Below are positions 10,440-20,519 of a DNA stretch of 64,000 nucleotides, in pieces. This DNA is from Hydnum rufescens UP504. Its lineage: Eukaryota; Basidiomycota; Agaricomycetes; Cantharellales; Hydnaceae. Made by a program: the position numbers and the translations under genes. The notes below the pieces were generated by a model. That model searched no databases, was not told the origin of the DNA, and worked only from the letters and a program-made list of their open reading frames with translations. Location of the stretch: NCBI GenBank assembly GCA_014904985.1, contig MU129036.1, positions 1-64,000 of the forward strand, in the 5' to 3' direction. Numbering within the stretch: the first letter of the stretch is position 1; each line of letters opens with the position of its first letter.

Positions 10440-11160
10440 GCTGCTGGGTGTGGCTGCGTAGTTGTGCAAACCCAACACCGGCAATTGCCGGTACTCAACA
10501 AGCGCCCAAGTGCTGGTGCCACAAGGAGAATACATATTAATAACAAGTATCTGGACCTGTAATAAATACTATACAATGAATATTGATCTAAAAATGCGAA
10601 GAAGGCGATGACAATAAGTCAGGGCTCAACACGGCATGATATGCCTAATTGGAAAGTGGATTGAGCCACTTCTGTGGGTCAGAATTGGCCCAAATTTAAA
10701 TATATTAATGGTATATATGCACCCTATGTGGACGATCATTTATATCAGCTGTTCCGGGCATTTTTCAATTTTTCATGCCTTCAATTCCCTATTTAGGGAA
10801 TTGAAGGCGTGAAAAATTGAAAAATGCCCGGAACAGCTGATATAAATGATCGTCCACGTAGGGTGCATATATACCATTAATATATTTAAATTTGGGCCAA
10901 TTCTGACCCACAGAAGTGGCTCAATCCACTTTCCAATTAGGCGTATCATGCCATGTTGAGCCCTGACTTATTGTCATCACCTTCTTCATATTTTTGGATC
11001 AATATTTATTGTATAGTATTTATTACAGGTCCAGATGCTTGTTATTAATATGTATTCTCCTTGTGGCACCAGCACTTGGGCGCTTGATGAGTACCGGCAA
11101 TTGCCGGCGTTGAGTTTGCATCTTCCTCCGCATCTCCGCTACCACAACAACCGCCTGAAA
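10440..11160. repeat. Long inverted repeat at the centre of Y
   Basis: Two arms of about 350 bp, almost identical, meet at ttcaattccctatttagggaattgaa (about 10783-10808) with essentially no spacer. Differences are few single bases, for example gcaccctatgtgg against ccacgtagggtgc. The outer part of each arm holds ggcaattgccgg, itself a palindrome. AT-rich TATA-like sequence (atatatttaaatttggg) is in both arms, so the centre could act as a divergent promoter for the two outward-reading arrays. Confidence 0.85.
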
Positions 11161-11199
11161 AGGCAACCACACGACCACACACCCGCCACTGTGGGTGTG

Positions 11200-12540
11200 T
11201 GGTCACAAGGTGAGTATTTCTATGAGTAGATACAATGGCGGAAAAAGAGCAGCGAAAAGCTGCTCTTTTTCCGCTGCTTTGAATCATATACTAACATGTC
11301 GTTTATTACCATAGATTGAGGCCTTCTCCAAGGCACGACGAAACCCCACGAAACGACCGGGGCCATGGCAACACGATACGCCACAACGCGCCAAACGGTA
11401 ACACGCCAAATGACACGACATACGGCAACGCGCCGAACGAGGATGCAACGCGATGTACGCAACACGCCAAATGGCGATGCAACATACGGCAACGTGCCTA
11501 ACGGTAGCGCGCCAAACAAGGACGCAACCACGCCAAATGAGGGCTCCAGGAACCACACACCCGCTGCGGTGGGTGTGTGGTACTATATAAGGTGAGTGTC
11601 CCCCCAGTAAATACAGCCGCACAAAAAGAGCAGCGAAAGCTGCTCTTTTTGTGCTGGTCTTACTACTTAAGTACTAACCTATATATTTTTAAATTGTAGG
11701 TGTTCCTCAACCCTTGTGCGAGACCCACGCACCACGGTATCGCCCCCCGCACCTGTACATCAAACGATACCCCGCGAGACCCCCATACAAAAAACCAGGC
11801 ACGAGTCCATATAGACCCCGCACCCACACATTGAACGATACCCCGCAAGACCCCCGTACGAAAAACCGGGCACAAGTCCATATAGACACCGCCATCGAAA
11901 TGAACGACACAATACGAGGTGCCACACCCCCGCTGCGGTGGGTGTGTGGTACTAGAATGTATGTTTCGTATCTTTTAAATCTAATTTCTATGTCTACGTG
12001 GCGCAAAAAGGGCAGCGCAAGCTGCCCTTTTTGCGTCACTTCTGATTTATATATCTTTTGATTCTAGATCGCGCGACACAGACTGCCCAAGCCCCCGAAC
12101 GAGCAACCCCCCAACAACGGAACCCTGTGCGAATCCACAAACCAGCGGATACGAGCCCGCACAGACCCCACCATCCACATGACCGGTGCAGGTGCACTGT
12201 GAGGCACCATGCCTGCTCCAGTGCAAGTGTGGTACTAGAATATAGGTTCCCCCCCCCCCATAATGACAATCGCGCAAGAAGAGCAGCCACAGGTTGCTCT
12301 TCTTGTGCATTTTTGAATTTTAACTAACATATCCTTTACTCTAGGAACCAGGCCTCATGTGAATGCTCAAACTGGACCCGCGCAAGTATATGAGCCGGGA
12401 CCCAGGCGAACATACAAATGAACGCAAGGGGAGAAGAGAGTAACCCCCACTGCGGTGGGTGTGATCATTTTAAGGTATGTATTTATTCATTTTGCTACAA
12501 GTGCGCAAGAAGAGCAGCCTGTGGTTGCTCTTCTTGGGTG
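11200..12540 (+). repeat. Right arm module array of Y (five intron hairpins)
   Basis: Plus-strand modules with hairpins near 11237, 11621, 12001, 12271 and 12506. The first two have clear donors (cacaag|gtgagt; tataag|gtgagt), actaac branch points and tag acceptors (accatag near 11313, aattgtag near 11699); later ones are more degenerate (attctag near 12068, ctctag near 12343). The exon after 11313 encodes APNG, TPND, APNE, VPNG, APNK, TPNE units, the counterpart of the PNE repeats on the left arm. A roughly 70-bp direct repeat lies at about 11760-11890. Confidence 0.7.
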
Positions 12541-12589
12541 CATGGTGAGCCCCACTGGGCGAGCCTATCAATGTATATAGGAATAATAA

Positions 12590-12598
12590 CAATAATAA

Positions 12599-12630
<32 letters not shown>

Positions 12631-12632
12631 AA
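12590..12632. repeat. Microsatellite (taaa)n
   Basis: About ten copies of a 4-bp aata/aaat unit near the right end of Y. Confidence 0.9.
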
Positions 12633-12779
12633 ATGCCAGGGGCCCCTGGGCTGCTTGAGGGGCCCCTTGATTGTATTGCAGGGGCCCCCGGGGGCCCCCT
12701 GGTGTAAACCTCTAGTTAGATATAATAAATGCAATGCTCATTATATCTAGTATGATGCGGAAAAGTGGCTGACCAGCCT

Positions 12780-14321
12780 GATAAAAACATCCAGTATCAG
12801 AAAATGCGAATATCCATTGATCCCAGCCATTGGAATGATCACGTGACCTATTATGAAATCAATTACGGCTACGTGCAGAAATCGAATTCGTTCTATAACT
12901 CTGTCAGTTTTGATCAGAGAGGTACACCCATATAACTCTTGGAAAGCCACGATTCATACTTTTCAAATGGTACCAAACACAAGTCGAACAGACCAGAAGT
13001 GCACTCTCCAGACCAATATTACTGTCAAAATCCGGATTTTCAGTAAAAAACGAATTTCTCCGTCAGTTCGCATCCAATCCTCTCAGAACAACCGCGTCTG
13101 GAAAGATATAAAAAATCCGCATCCAATGGTACTAAGCACGTGAAGAACAAATCAAAACTGAACTCTACAGAATGATATTACTATCAGAATCAACACCCAT
13201 CAGTAAAAAACGAATTTCTCTGTCAGTTTACACCGGATCTGCTCAGAACCACCGCGCCCAGAAAGCTGTTAAAAATCCGCATCGAATGATACCAAGAACG
13301 TCTATTACGGATGCAAACTGTTGTTTCTGCATTGAATCCCATCCCATGCACTTGTCCCCATTATCAACCAGCAACAAAAACATCTTAACCACTGGACTAC
13401 AAACAAATTAATCTCCAAGAACTCGGAAATATCCTTTGATTTCATCTCCCATTGCCACAAATAACTTCTAGAACCTCACAGATAAGAAAGATAACACCTT
13501 AGCAACCCTTTTGTTCTGTTTATGAATGACTCACCTATCTTGCAACCACTTTATGAATGACTCACCTATCATGCAACCACCTTATGAATGACTCACCTAT
13601 CATGCAACCACCTTATGAATGACTCACCCTCCTTGACAACCCTATTGTCCTCACATATGACTCACTTAGGAGTGAGTCATATTCTTTAAACACAGCCACC
13701 TTCAGAAAGGTATAAAAGCTGGTAGATTTTCCTGTATCCCCCCATCATCTTCTCACTGGAATATACTACTGTCTACAAATCTGCTTGCATCTTAAGAGAG
13801 TACTGATCTAAAGCCATCTGGAGCTAAGTCATATACAAGGTTGTTAAGACTAAGTCACTGGAAGCCCTCTACGCGAAATACTGAGCCAAGGATAGTTGCA
13901 GGACCTAAGGTTAGAGTTGCTGGACATCCAAGGAAAGGCGAGTGAAAACAAAGTTAAGTCAGAAGAAGAGAGAAACACATTGACATACTAAATCAAGCTT
14001 AAACTAGTCTAGAGTCCTCTTTAGAATCCGCATTTTGACCAGGAGGACACAAATAGGTACCCACAGATAGCAGTAAACAGTTCAACACAACACGTATAAG
14101 CCTTTCACAAGCATCCCACGATATATCATTGACTATAGCTAGTCCATACCACAATCTTATCCTCCACTGAATACCATACCTAACTTGTTAGAGAGTGATC
14201 AACCATCAGAGCGAACCAGCCCATTGAATAAAAACAGAAATACAGTCTCCCATCTACACACTGGCTGAACCAGAGTTTGATTTGACAGTCATTGGAGCTC
14301 CCAATCCTTCTTCTATACCGG
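12780..14321 (+). mobile_element. Repeat X, copy 2 (inside gypsy RT; split by Y)
   Basis: Reverse complement of 4410-6076. Its first 20 bases lie at 7788-7807, on the far side of Y, so Y inserted into this copy. It ends at CTATACCGG (14318-14321), directly against the RT sequence coding PLLDI. A TATA box (ggtataaaagctgg, 13707-13720) with a CT-rich leader after it supports an LTR-like promoter reading rightward. A tandem array of four ~32-bp units lies at 13521-13640. Confidence 0.7.
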
Positions 14322-14863
14322 ATGTCCAGTAGGGGCAAGGCCATTTTCACCGTATTAGCATTTTGCTCTCATTTGTCAATAACAGTGCGAATACGCACTT
14401 CACCATTTGGACCAGGTTTCTTTTTGACAATTAACATCAGGGCTGCATTTGGTCCTACATGGTATTCCCAGTGGCCAGTATTAATCATGGCATCCTGTTT
14501 CTTATTCCAAAGGGGTCGAAGAGCCTCAGGGCATGTGGACCGCCAGGACTTATAGACCTTGGTTTCGTCAATGAGTGGTATGGAATGGTTGATATTATGG
14601 AGGGGAGGAAGAGGGGTTTCCTCTACAGCCTTACAGAGATCAGCGCACTCAGTGTGGAGCTGTTGCCACAGAGTTTCAATATTCTCCTTGATAATAGTGG
14701 CACAGTGAGAGGGGATGACAGAAATATCCTGACCTCGTAGTGGAAGTGGGTCTGTATTCCCAATTACAAAGTGGGAGGGATTGAACCCAAGGGTAACTGA
14801 GTGTTGGTAGAGGAAAGGTGTGCCCAGCACAATATCATATGAGTCTAGGTTCATGATATCAAA
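14322..14863 (-). pseudogene. Gypsy reverse transcriptase N-terminal part, dead copy
   Basis: Begins after the protease with NLDSYDIVLGTPFLYQH, continues through a linker and the RT finger region (AALMLIVKKKPGPNGE, RIRTVIDK), then a TGA (14369-14371) and PLLDI, where the repeat X insertion starts. Downstream residues of the same domain resume at 7787. The split point falls between the finger and palm motifs, so no functional enzyme can be made from this locus without excision. Confidence 0.85.
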
Positions 14864-15217
14864 TCATCACTGGATACGAATACCTTGCAACTCAAATAAG
14901 ACATGGGTCTCATGGTGGATCAGGGACTGAGAACCTGTAACAGCTAACTGCACCGGCAGTGGGTTAACTAAGTTCTCAACAGGTAGCTTTAGTTGGTCGG
15001 CACAAGTGGTAGAGATAAAGTCCACTAAAGAGCCAGTATCAATGAGCACTCGACAAGTATGACCATTGATGGCCACCTTCACAACCATGGAGTTAGGTAA
15101 TACCCTACTGATGTCTTTTGGGCAAGCAGTGTTTCGTTCAAGGGCTCCATTAACAAGTTTGTCCTTATGGCATTGGTGTTGTGGCATTTTGGTAGCAGCC
15201 ATGATGTGAGCCATTCA
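14864..15217 (-). pseudogene. Gypsy aspartic protease, dead copy
   Basis: The retropepsin active-site triad is visible as VLIDTGSLVDFIS, followed by the expected hydrophobic stretch and a typical ELQGIRIQ segment. In the intact polyprotein it would cleave Gag-Pol. The segment is bounded by TGA triplets at 15215-15217 and by two adjacent TGAs at 14864-14869, all in positions where Arg would fit. Confidence 0.85.
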
Positions 15218-17251
15218 TATCGCTAAGGAGCATTCAGACTGATCCATGTTCTGTAATGTCTTGATAGATACTGCATTGGTGTGTATACTGGGCTTAGCGG
15301 ATCAGTGATCAGGGCAGTCTTTCTGGACATGGCCCACTTTTCCGCAGTTGAAGCAATGGTTTTCAGCACAGTATTGGTCCATCTGGGCTGGAGTTAGGCA
15401 GCGGGTGTCTGCCACACACCCTCCACTTGGTGCCCATGCTATGGCATATGTCCAGGATTGTGCTTGTGGTTTCCAGGAACTAGTCGGGGTAACCTGGGAG
15501 ATTCCAGCCACCAAACTGGATGTTGGTTGTATGCTATCTGGTGGGCGTATTCCTTGCACTCAGCAAAGGTGCCCATGCTCTTGTTGATTGGTCCTCTGGT
15601 TATGCCGGTCTTCATAATTCAGCAGGCTTTGTGCAGACTCGACTCTCAAGGTGAGTGTTTCCAATTCTTCAATATCACCGATGTCAGGGCTGAACCCTAA
15701 TTCAGATAATCTTATATGGTAGGATTGTCTTAAGCCTCGCCAGCAACATTGAACCAGTTGCCGAGGTGTAATGTCTACAATCTGGGAGGCTATAATCTGG
15801 AGCTCACATATGTAATCACGGACTTTCAATGTGCGTTGCTCATAACTGTCAAATTTATCTCATTGCAGCTGTCAGAACTCTGGTGGGAAGCACCAGTCAA
15901 AAAGGCCCTTTGTAATGGTTTCCAAGTTCCATTTTTCGGGGTGTCTCGCAATGTACATTACATACCACTTTGATGCTTTGCCATCGAGGCAGTTTTGGAT
16001 GTGTCGAGGTATTAGGTCCCTTGGAAACTTCATCATTGCATAATAGTTACTGACCTCGGAGATCCAGCTCTCAAAGCAGTCATAGTCAGTGGTGCCATTA
16101 TACCATGAAGGAGGTGGCAGTTTAGGGATAGAGCTGCTACTGTTAGAGCGCGTAACTACCTTCCACTTCTCCTTCTCCAAGTGAGTGGATTGCTCATTTG
16201 CTTTTCCGAGTTGTAGTAGTAAGCTGTTGTTTGAATGGATTGAGGAGGTCATCACTTGGGTCCTCTCTGTCATCATCTGGATCCGCATTTCCATCCTGGA
16301 AGTATGTTCCAAGGAAAGAGTTAAGTGGGACAAAGGATGATGCATGAGGGATGTGTGGGGTGAGGGGAGTCAAGTTTTTCTCTGGGTTATCTCTGTGACC
16401 ATCATTGTTCTACGAGATTTCTTATGTTCATTTAATGCCTGAGAGGCCTTACGCTTCAATTCAAGATCATCTGGGTTAAGATCTTTGAGTAATTTATGTG
16501 TGCGATCTTGGTCATACCTATACACAGGTGGGAGGACTATGTCCTCAGGGACACAAGATGGACCTTTGCCATGACTAGAGGGGGTGGGAGACAGCAGTTG
16601 CTCTGCTTGTTCCTTCCCCCCGCTAGTTCCAGTCTCAGTAATTGTAATACCTTGCATCGCGATGTAAGATCGCTCGGAATCACTACATGGTGTCCACAGG
16701 GCATTATCACCTACTGGTTCATGCTTTACTACATTGTTGCGGAATCAGACTATCCGATCAAATTCAGCATCAGGCATTACTAAAATGTCCGTGAGGGACA
16801 GGTTCTGTTCATAGAACATTGAGTAGTCATCAGGTACTACATAAGTTGAGCGTCCTCGACCGTCTATGGTGGCTGCAGCATCAGATTTGTATTGTGAATC
16901 ACTATATATAGATGGATATATGATAGGTACGCGAGCTTCAGCTCCAGCATCTTCACAAGCTTCAGCTCTAGTGGGATCATCACTCTTGGTGGCATCACTC
17001 TTAGTGGCATCACCGGTAACTTCTTCGGCGGCATTAAATACACCCGCAACAGGTTGATGGCCCGTCGGGTGCATAGGGGTGTCCAGACTAACAGGAGGAC
17101 TCACCTTGATGTGGTCCTGGTTCACTACCGGGGATGGTTCCGAGGCACTCGAGTCATACTCGGGACCCAGGGTGTCAACAGAGAGAGATCGGTGGTTGGA
17201 TAATCGCCACCCAACTAGGGGTGTATAGTTCCTTCCAGAATGCATGATCAT
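15218..17251 (-). pseudogene. Gypsy gag with CCHC zinc knuckle, dead copy
   Basis: Starts MIMHSGRNYTPLVGW at 17251, about 100 bp inside the 5' LTR. The N-terminal third is acidic and low in hydrophobics (DATKSDATKSDDPT). The capsid-like middle has PPPSWYNGTTDYDCFESWI. The C-terminal end carries one CCHC knuckle, CFNCGKVGHVQKDC. The frame is broken by TGA codons at 16745, 16370, 15872, 15860, 15560, 15302 and 15215; between them the same frame stays open, so the breaks are substitutions and not indels. Confidence 0.85.
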
Positions 17252-17351
17252 GTTGACAGTAAAACGGGAGGGAGGGAGGGTTGACAGTAGGGTGGCCAGT
17301 CCTAAGTCGGAAGTCGATCATTAAAGGAAGCTGGGGTAAGGAGTCAAAAAA

Positions 17352-17565
17352 TGTGAGGGAACCGGATCCAGATTGGATCCGAGTCACTCGATCTCTTCGA
17401 GAAAGTGCTTAGAGTCGTCTGAGGGGACGGGATGACTGACCAAAGCAGCTTGATTCGAAAGGGGGAACTCGAAAAGATATCTACATACATCCGGTATCTA
17501 GCTAATATATGAGGGGCGGTCTTGTTACGTAATAGTGTGGTGCGGCTTTAGCCGGTATCCTCACA
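17352..17565 (-). repeat. 5' LTR of the gypsy element
   Basis: 214-bp partner of 1931-2145, TGTGAGG...CCTCACA. No obvious tRNA-complementary TGG primer site follows; the internal sequence next to it reads TTTTTTGACTCCTTACC on the minus strand. Confidence 0.8.
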
Positions 17566-20500
17566 TGCTGCTTCCGCGGCATCTTCCGTTATCTGATCTT
17601 GATCGGCAGCGGTGACAAGCGACTCGGCGTCGCTGAGTTCATTATCGCCTGCTCGTAACTGCGTACTGCATGCGGATAATGTCAGTGCGACTCATATTCA
17701 CAAAGATAGCTATCGTGATGTCCCCGTATTCTGGCTGCATGATACATGGTGCAGGCGGTGATGTTCTCTTTGAAAGCTGGCTGTTCTGACAAAGGTGAAT
17801 GAGACCAAGTTTTCAGTCCAGTCGGCAGTGTCAACAACAACATTGGCCTACTCCTGGGGTTCCTCACGGTTGTCAATTGTCTAGTCAACGCCCATAATCT
17901 CATTCACTGTGTAGTGCCTTCTCGCTTCAATTGCAAGTCGACTACATCTCGAAGTGTCTGTATACGAACTAGGGAGATTTATTGTAAACTGGTAAGCTAC
18001 ACACTACCGCTGCGCACCCTGATCACAAGCACGTTGAATCAAGTCTTGCCGAACGCACCATGTCCGAGCCCATCCCACCAACTCTCTGACCAGCTCCGGA
18101 CCTCATACCAGAACGGCACCCCAATCCAACCCCACTCTCTTATGTATATCATTCCTTCGTTACACGGTTAGACCCATTATAACCATCCTTCACTCGTCTA
18201 TAGCCTCTCGTGTCCTCTCAGATCCTCCCGCATTCTTTCACGATGACTCCTGTCTCCTTCTCATGCGTATTCCTATATGCAACATATTTTACGAAGGCGC
18301 AAGTTTCAGTCTTGAGTATTGACGGTGTATTTAAGCACTTCTCTCTCCATAACGATGTGCTTTATTGGATTCATTCTCGTACATTGCTTCGGTCGCCAGT
18401 CCTTGGGTTAAAGGGTGGAATGCTCCCTCTCTGGCATCGTGCGATCACTGAACCTGAGACACAATAATGCCAAGCTCGGTAGTGTGGAAGACATTGGTGG
18501 TTAGTAGGTCATTGTATTGTCCTTCGGGGTTAGGTGCAGAATCGTGTCCGTGCAGAGGCTGACCGAGGAGGACTTGGCTCCTCCGGTCTTGGAGCGGGGA
18601 GATTTGTAGGTGCTTCCACTGGCTTGCTGGGTTCTGCGGAGTTCGTGACTGTTTCACTCCTGATGCACACCATCCTCAAGGGTGCCGAAAGGCTACAGTC
18701 CCTTGCACGCGAGCGAGAAGTTGGGTCTAGCTGGTCTGGCATGTGACTGGTCAATTTTCCTTTTCCTTTTCGCTTGATGTGTATTAATACTCTTGGTGGC
18801 ACGACCCTCATGATCCTTAAACTCACGACGATCCCTAGTATGTGCATAAGCATAATGCCGAAGTAAAGCCGAGTTTGAACAACATATGTGACGACATGTT
18901 ATTAGTGTTTGTGCGTGGGACGACTCTCCATTACGGACTTGATGATGAATATTTGCCCAAGTTGGTTCGCCACCCCGTGAGGTTCATAGGTCCGACCGCT
19001 TAAGCGAAATATAAACGGTGAACAGTGGGCGAGGGATGGATGAGCGATGAGATGACTTAGTACCCACGCTAACTCAATGGCGTGGATTACTACTCGTCCG
19101 CAATGACGATTATTGCACGCGTGCATGGCAAAGCAAGTATTCCAGGGGAAACCCCGCCGTCGGTAGAGAGAAACGATGAGATCCAGGGAATGAGCTGTAC
19201 CCGCATGCATGCTGTAGAGGTCTGTTCTTTATCCTGAAACATGAGTTTTTTCCTCCTTCGTCCGAATTCTTGCCCAAATGCATGGCGGATTGTTGAAGAT
19301 CATAGAAAGGTTGTTCTTGAGCTGTGAAGCGAGGTGGGATGCCGAGAAAAGCATGGAAACCATTGGCCTCTCCGTACGAGTGTCTGCGGATTTCATCAAG
19401 CCTTGATTCGTCGCGTTCGAGTTCATAAGATAGGCAATTTGGAGAAATGGAAATTTCCCTCATCGTCCCGCAAGTACTGTACTGGGATTTTTCAACGATT
19501 TCCATAAGACGCGTTTCTAGGCCCTTGGCTAGTCATGCGAGGTTTTAGTTCCTGCCGCTTACTTATTTAGACGCGCGGCGCATGGGGCGTACTAGTATAG
19601 TACCTGGTGAATTCGTGGTAGAGATGATTGTTAATAAAGTAAATTACACAGTTCAAAGACAACAGCTGTGGTATTTTGGTTGGAACACATTCTAGACTGC
19701 GGTGTAGATGTAGGTGGGACGCTGGATATCGTTTTTGGTAGGCGGAAGCAACTTGCGGCCTTACTTCAACTGGATGACATCCATTCATTGCAGCAACTGC
19801 ATCTCACCACAGTTTTTTTTAGCGAAGCCGAGGGTGTTTCGGGTTACGTCGAGACTGAGAGACAGGCAACATAAGGAAATTGGGCGTCACGAGGCTCCTA
19901 CGATGATCCAATGGTCACCAGAACCCGGTCTAGCCAGTGTCTAGTGGCGCCTGGTACTGCCTAGTCCGCATCCACACCAGAGTCTGCCCGATATTGTCAC
20001 ATTGGCTTGCGGAAGTTAGTGCAAGTCCCGGAAAGGGTCCACACCACAAGGGAATCTCCGGCGAACGTTCAGCCTTCCGTGTACTTGCACAATATTTTGT
20101 AGCTACTGAGTCTCCCACCTCTTAAAGGGCCCTTTGGTCTGGCTCTGCAGATGTCTCTCCCAGGCCGGCTTAGGCTCAACGCTCTTGATCTCTGCGAAGT
20201 GCTGAAGGACTCTGGATGCAAATATCGGAACCTGGCTGGCAAGGTGGCAACTCATGACCAGTCGGGCAGCAAAATCAGGTTTGCTTCGAAGCCTCCACCC
20301 TTTTGAACCATAATTCAGTTTGCTCATGTGACACATATATCTTGATGCTTGTTGGACAATATCCTTATGGTGCTTGGACTAGCCAGCCTATCCCTAGTAT
20401 GTGAATAAGGACGATGCGAAGCCACTCACAGAATTTCGGAACTGGGCGTCACAAATAAGTAATCACAAACACGCGGGTGCTGGAGCCATACGTCAACATT
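17566..20500. other. Long stretch without a recognised gene
   Basis: Only short frames in conflicting orientations, none with a family signature. A minus-strand frame at 17682-17903 could belong to the same host sequence as 1480-1902, separated by the retrotransposon. A segment at 18886-19140 is repeated at 30296-30530. Another short shared block (ccctagtatgtg...aag) occurs near 18832 and 20392, so this looks like repeat-derived intergenic DNA. Confidence 0.4.
18886..19140. repeat. Dispersed direct repeat, copy 1
   Basis: Shares gaaatatraacsgtaaacag, ttggttcgcc, a cacgc-aa-tt-acgtgga block and tattgcac-catgcatgg with 30296-30530, same orientation, moderately diverged. The two copies bracket the duplicated JmjC genes. 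Confidence 0.6.
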
Positions 20501-20519
20501 ATTCGCGACCGGTATCACT

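Larger units (their letters stand above)
7808..12779. mobile_element. Element Y: 5-kb palindromic element with intron-hairpin modules
   Basis: Bounded by an exact 9-bp duplication. The ends are inverted repeats (caacctggtcagccac against the reverse complement of gtggctgaccagcct), followed by a second inverted block with a ctagttagata / gcatttaaatagtctaactag hairpin and GGGGCCCCTGGGGCC-rich subterminal sequence. The middle is an inverted repeat with its centre near 10794. On the left, eight modules read outward on the minus strand; on the right, five read outward on the plus strand. No transposase frame is recognisable, so it is probably non-autonomous. A 9-bp duplication fits Mutator-like or KDZ-type elements; 8 bp (ATAAAAAC) would fit hAT. 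The class is unresolved. Confidence 0.8.
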
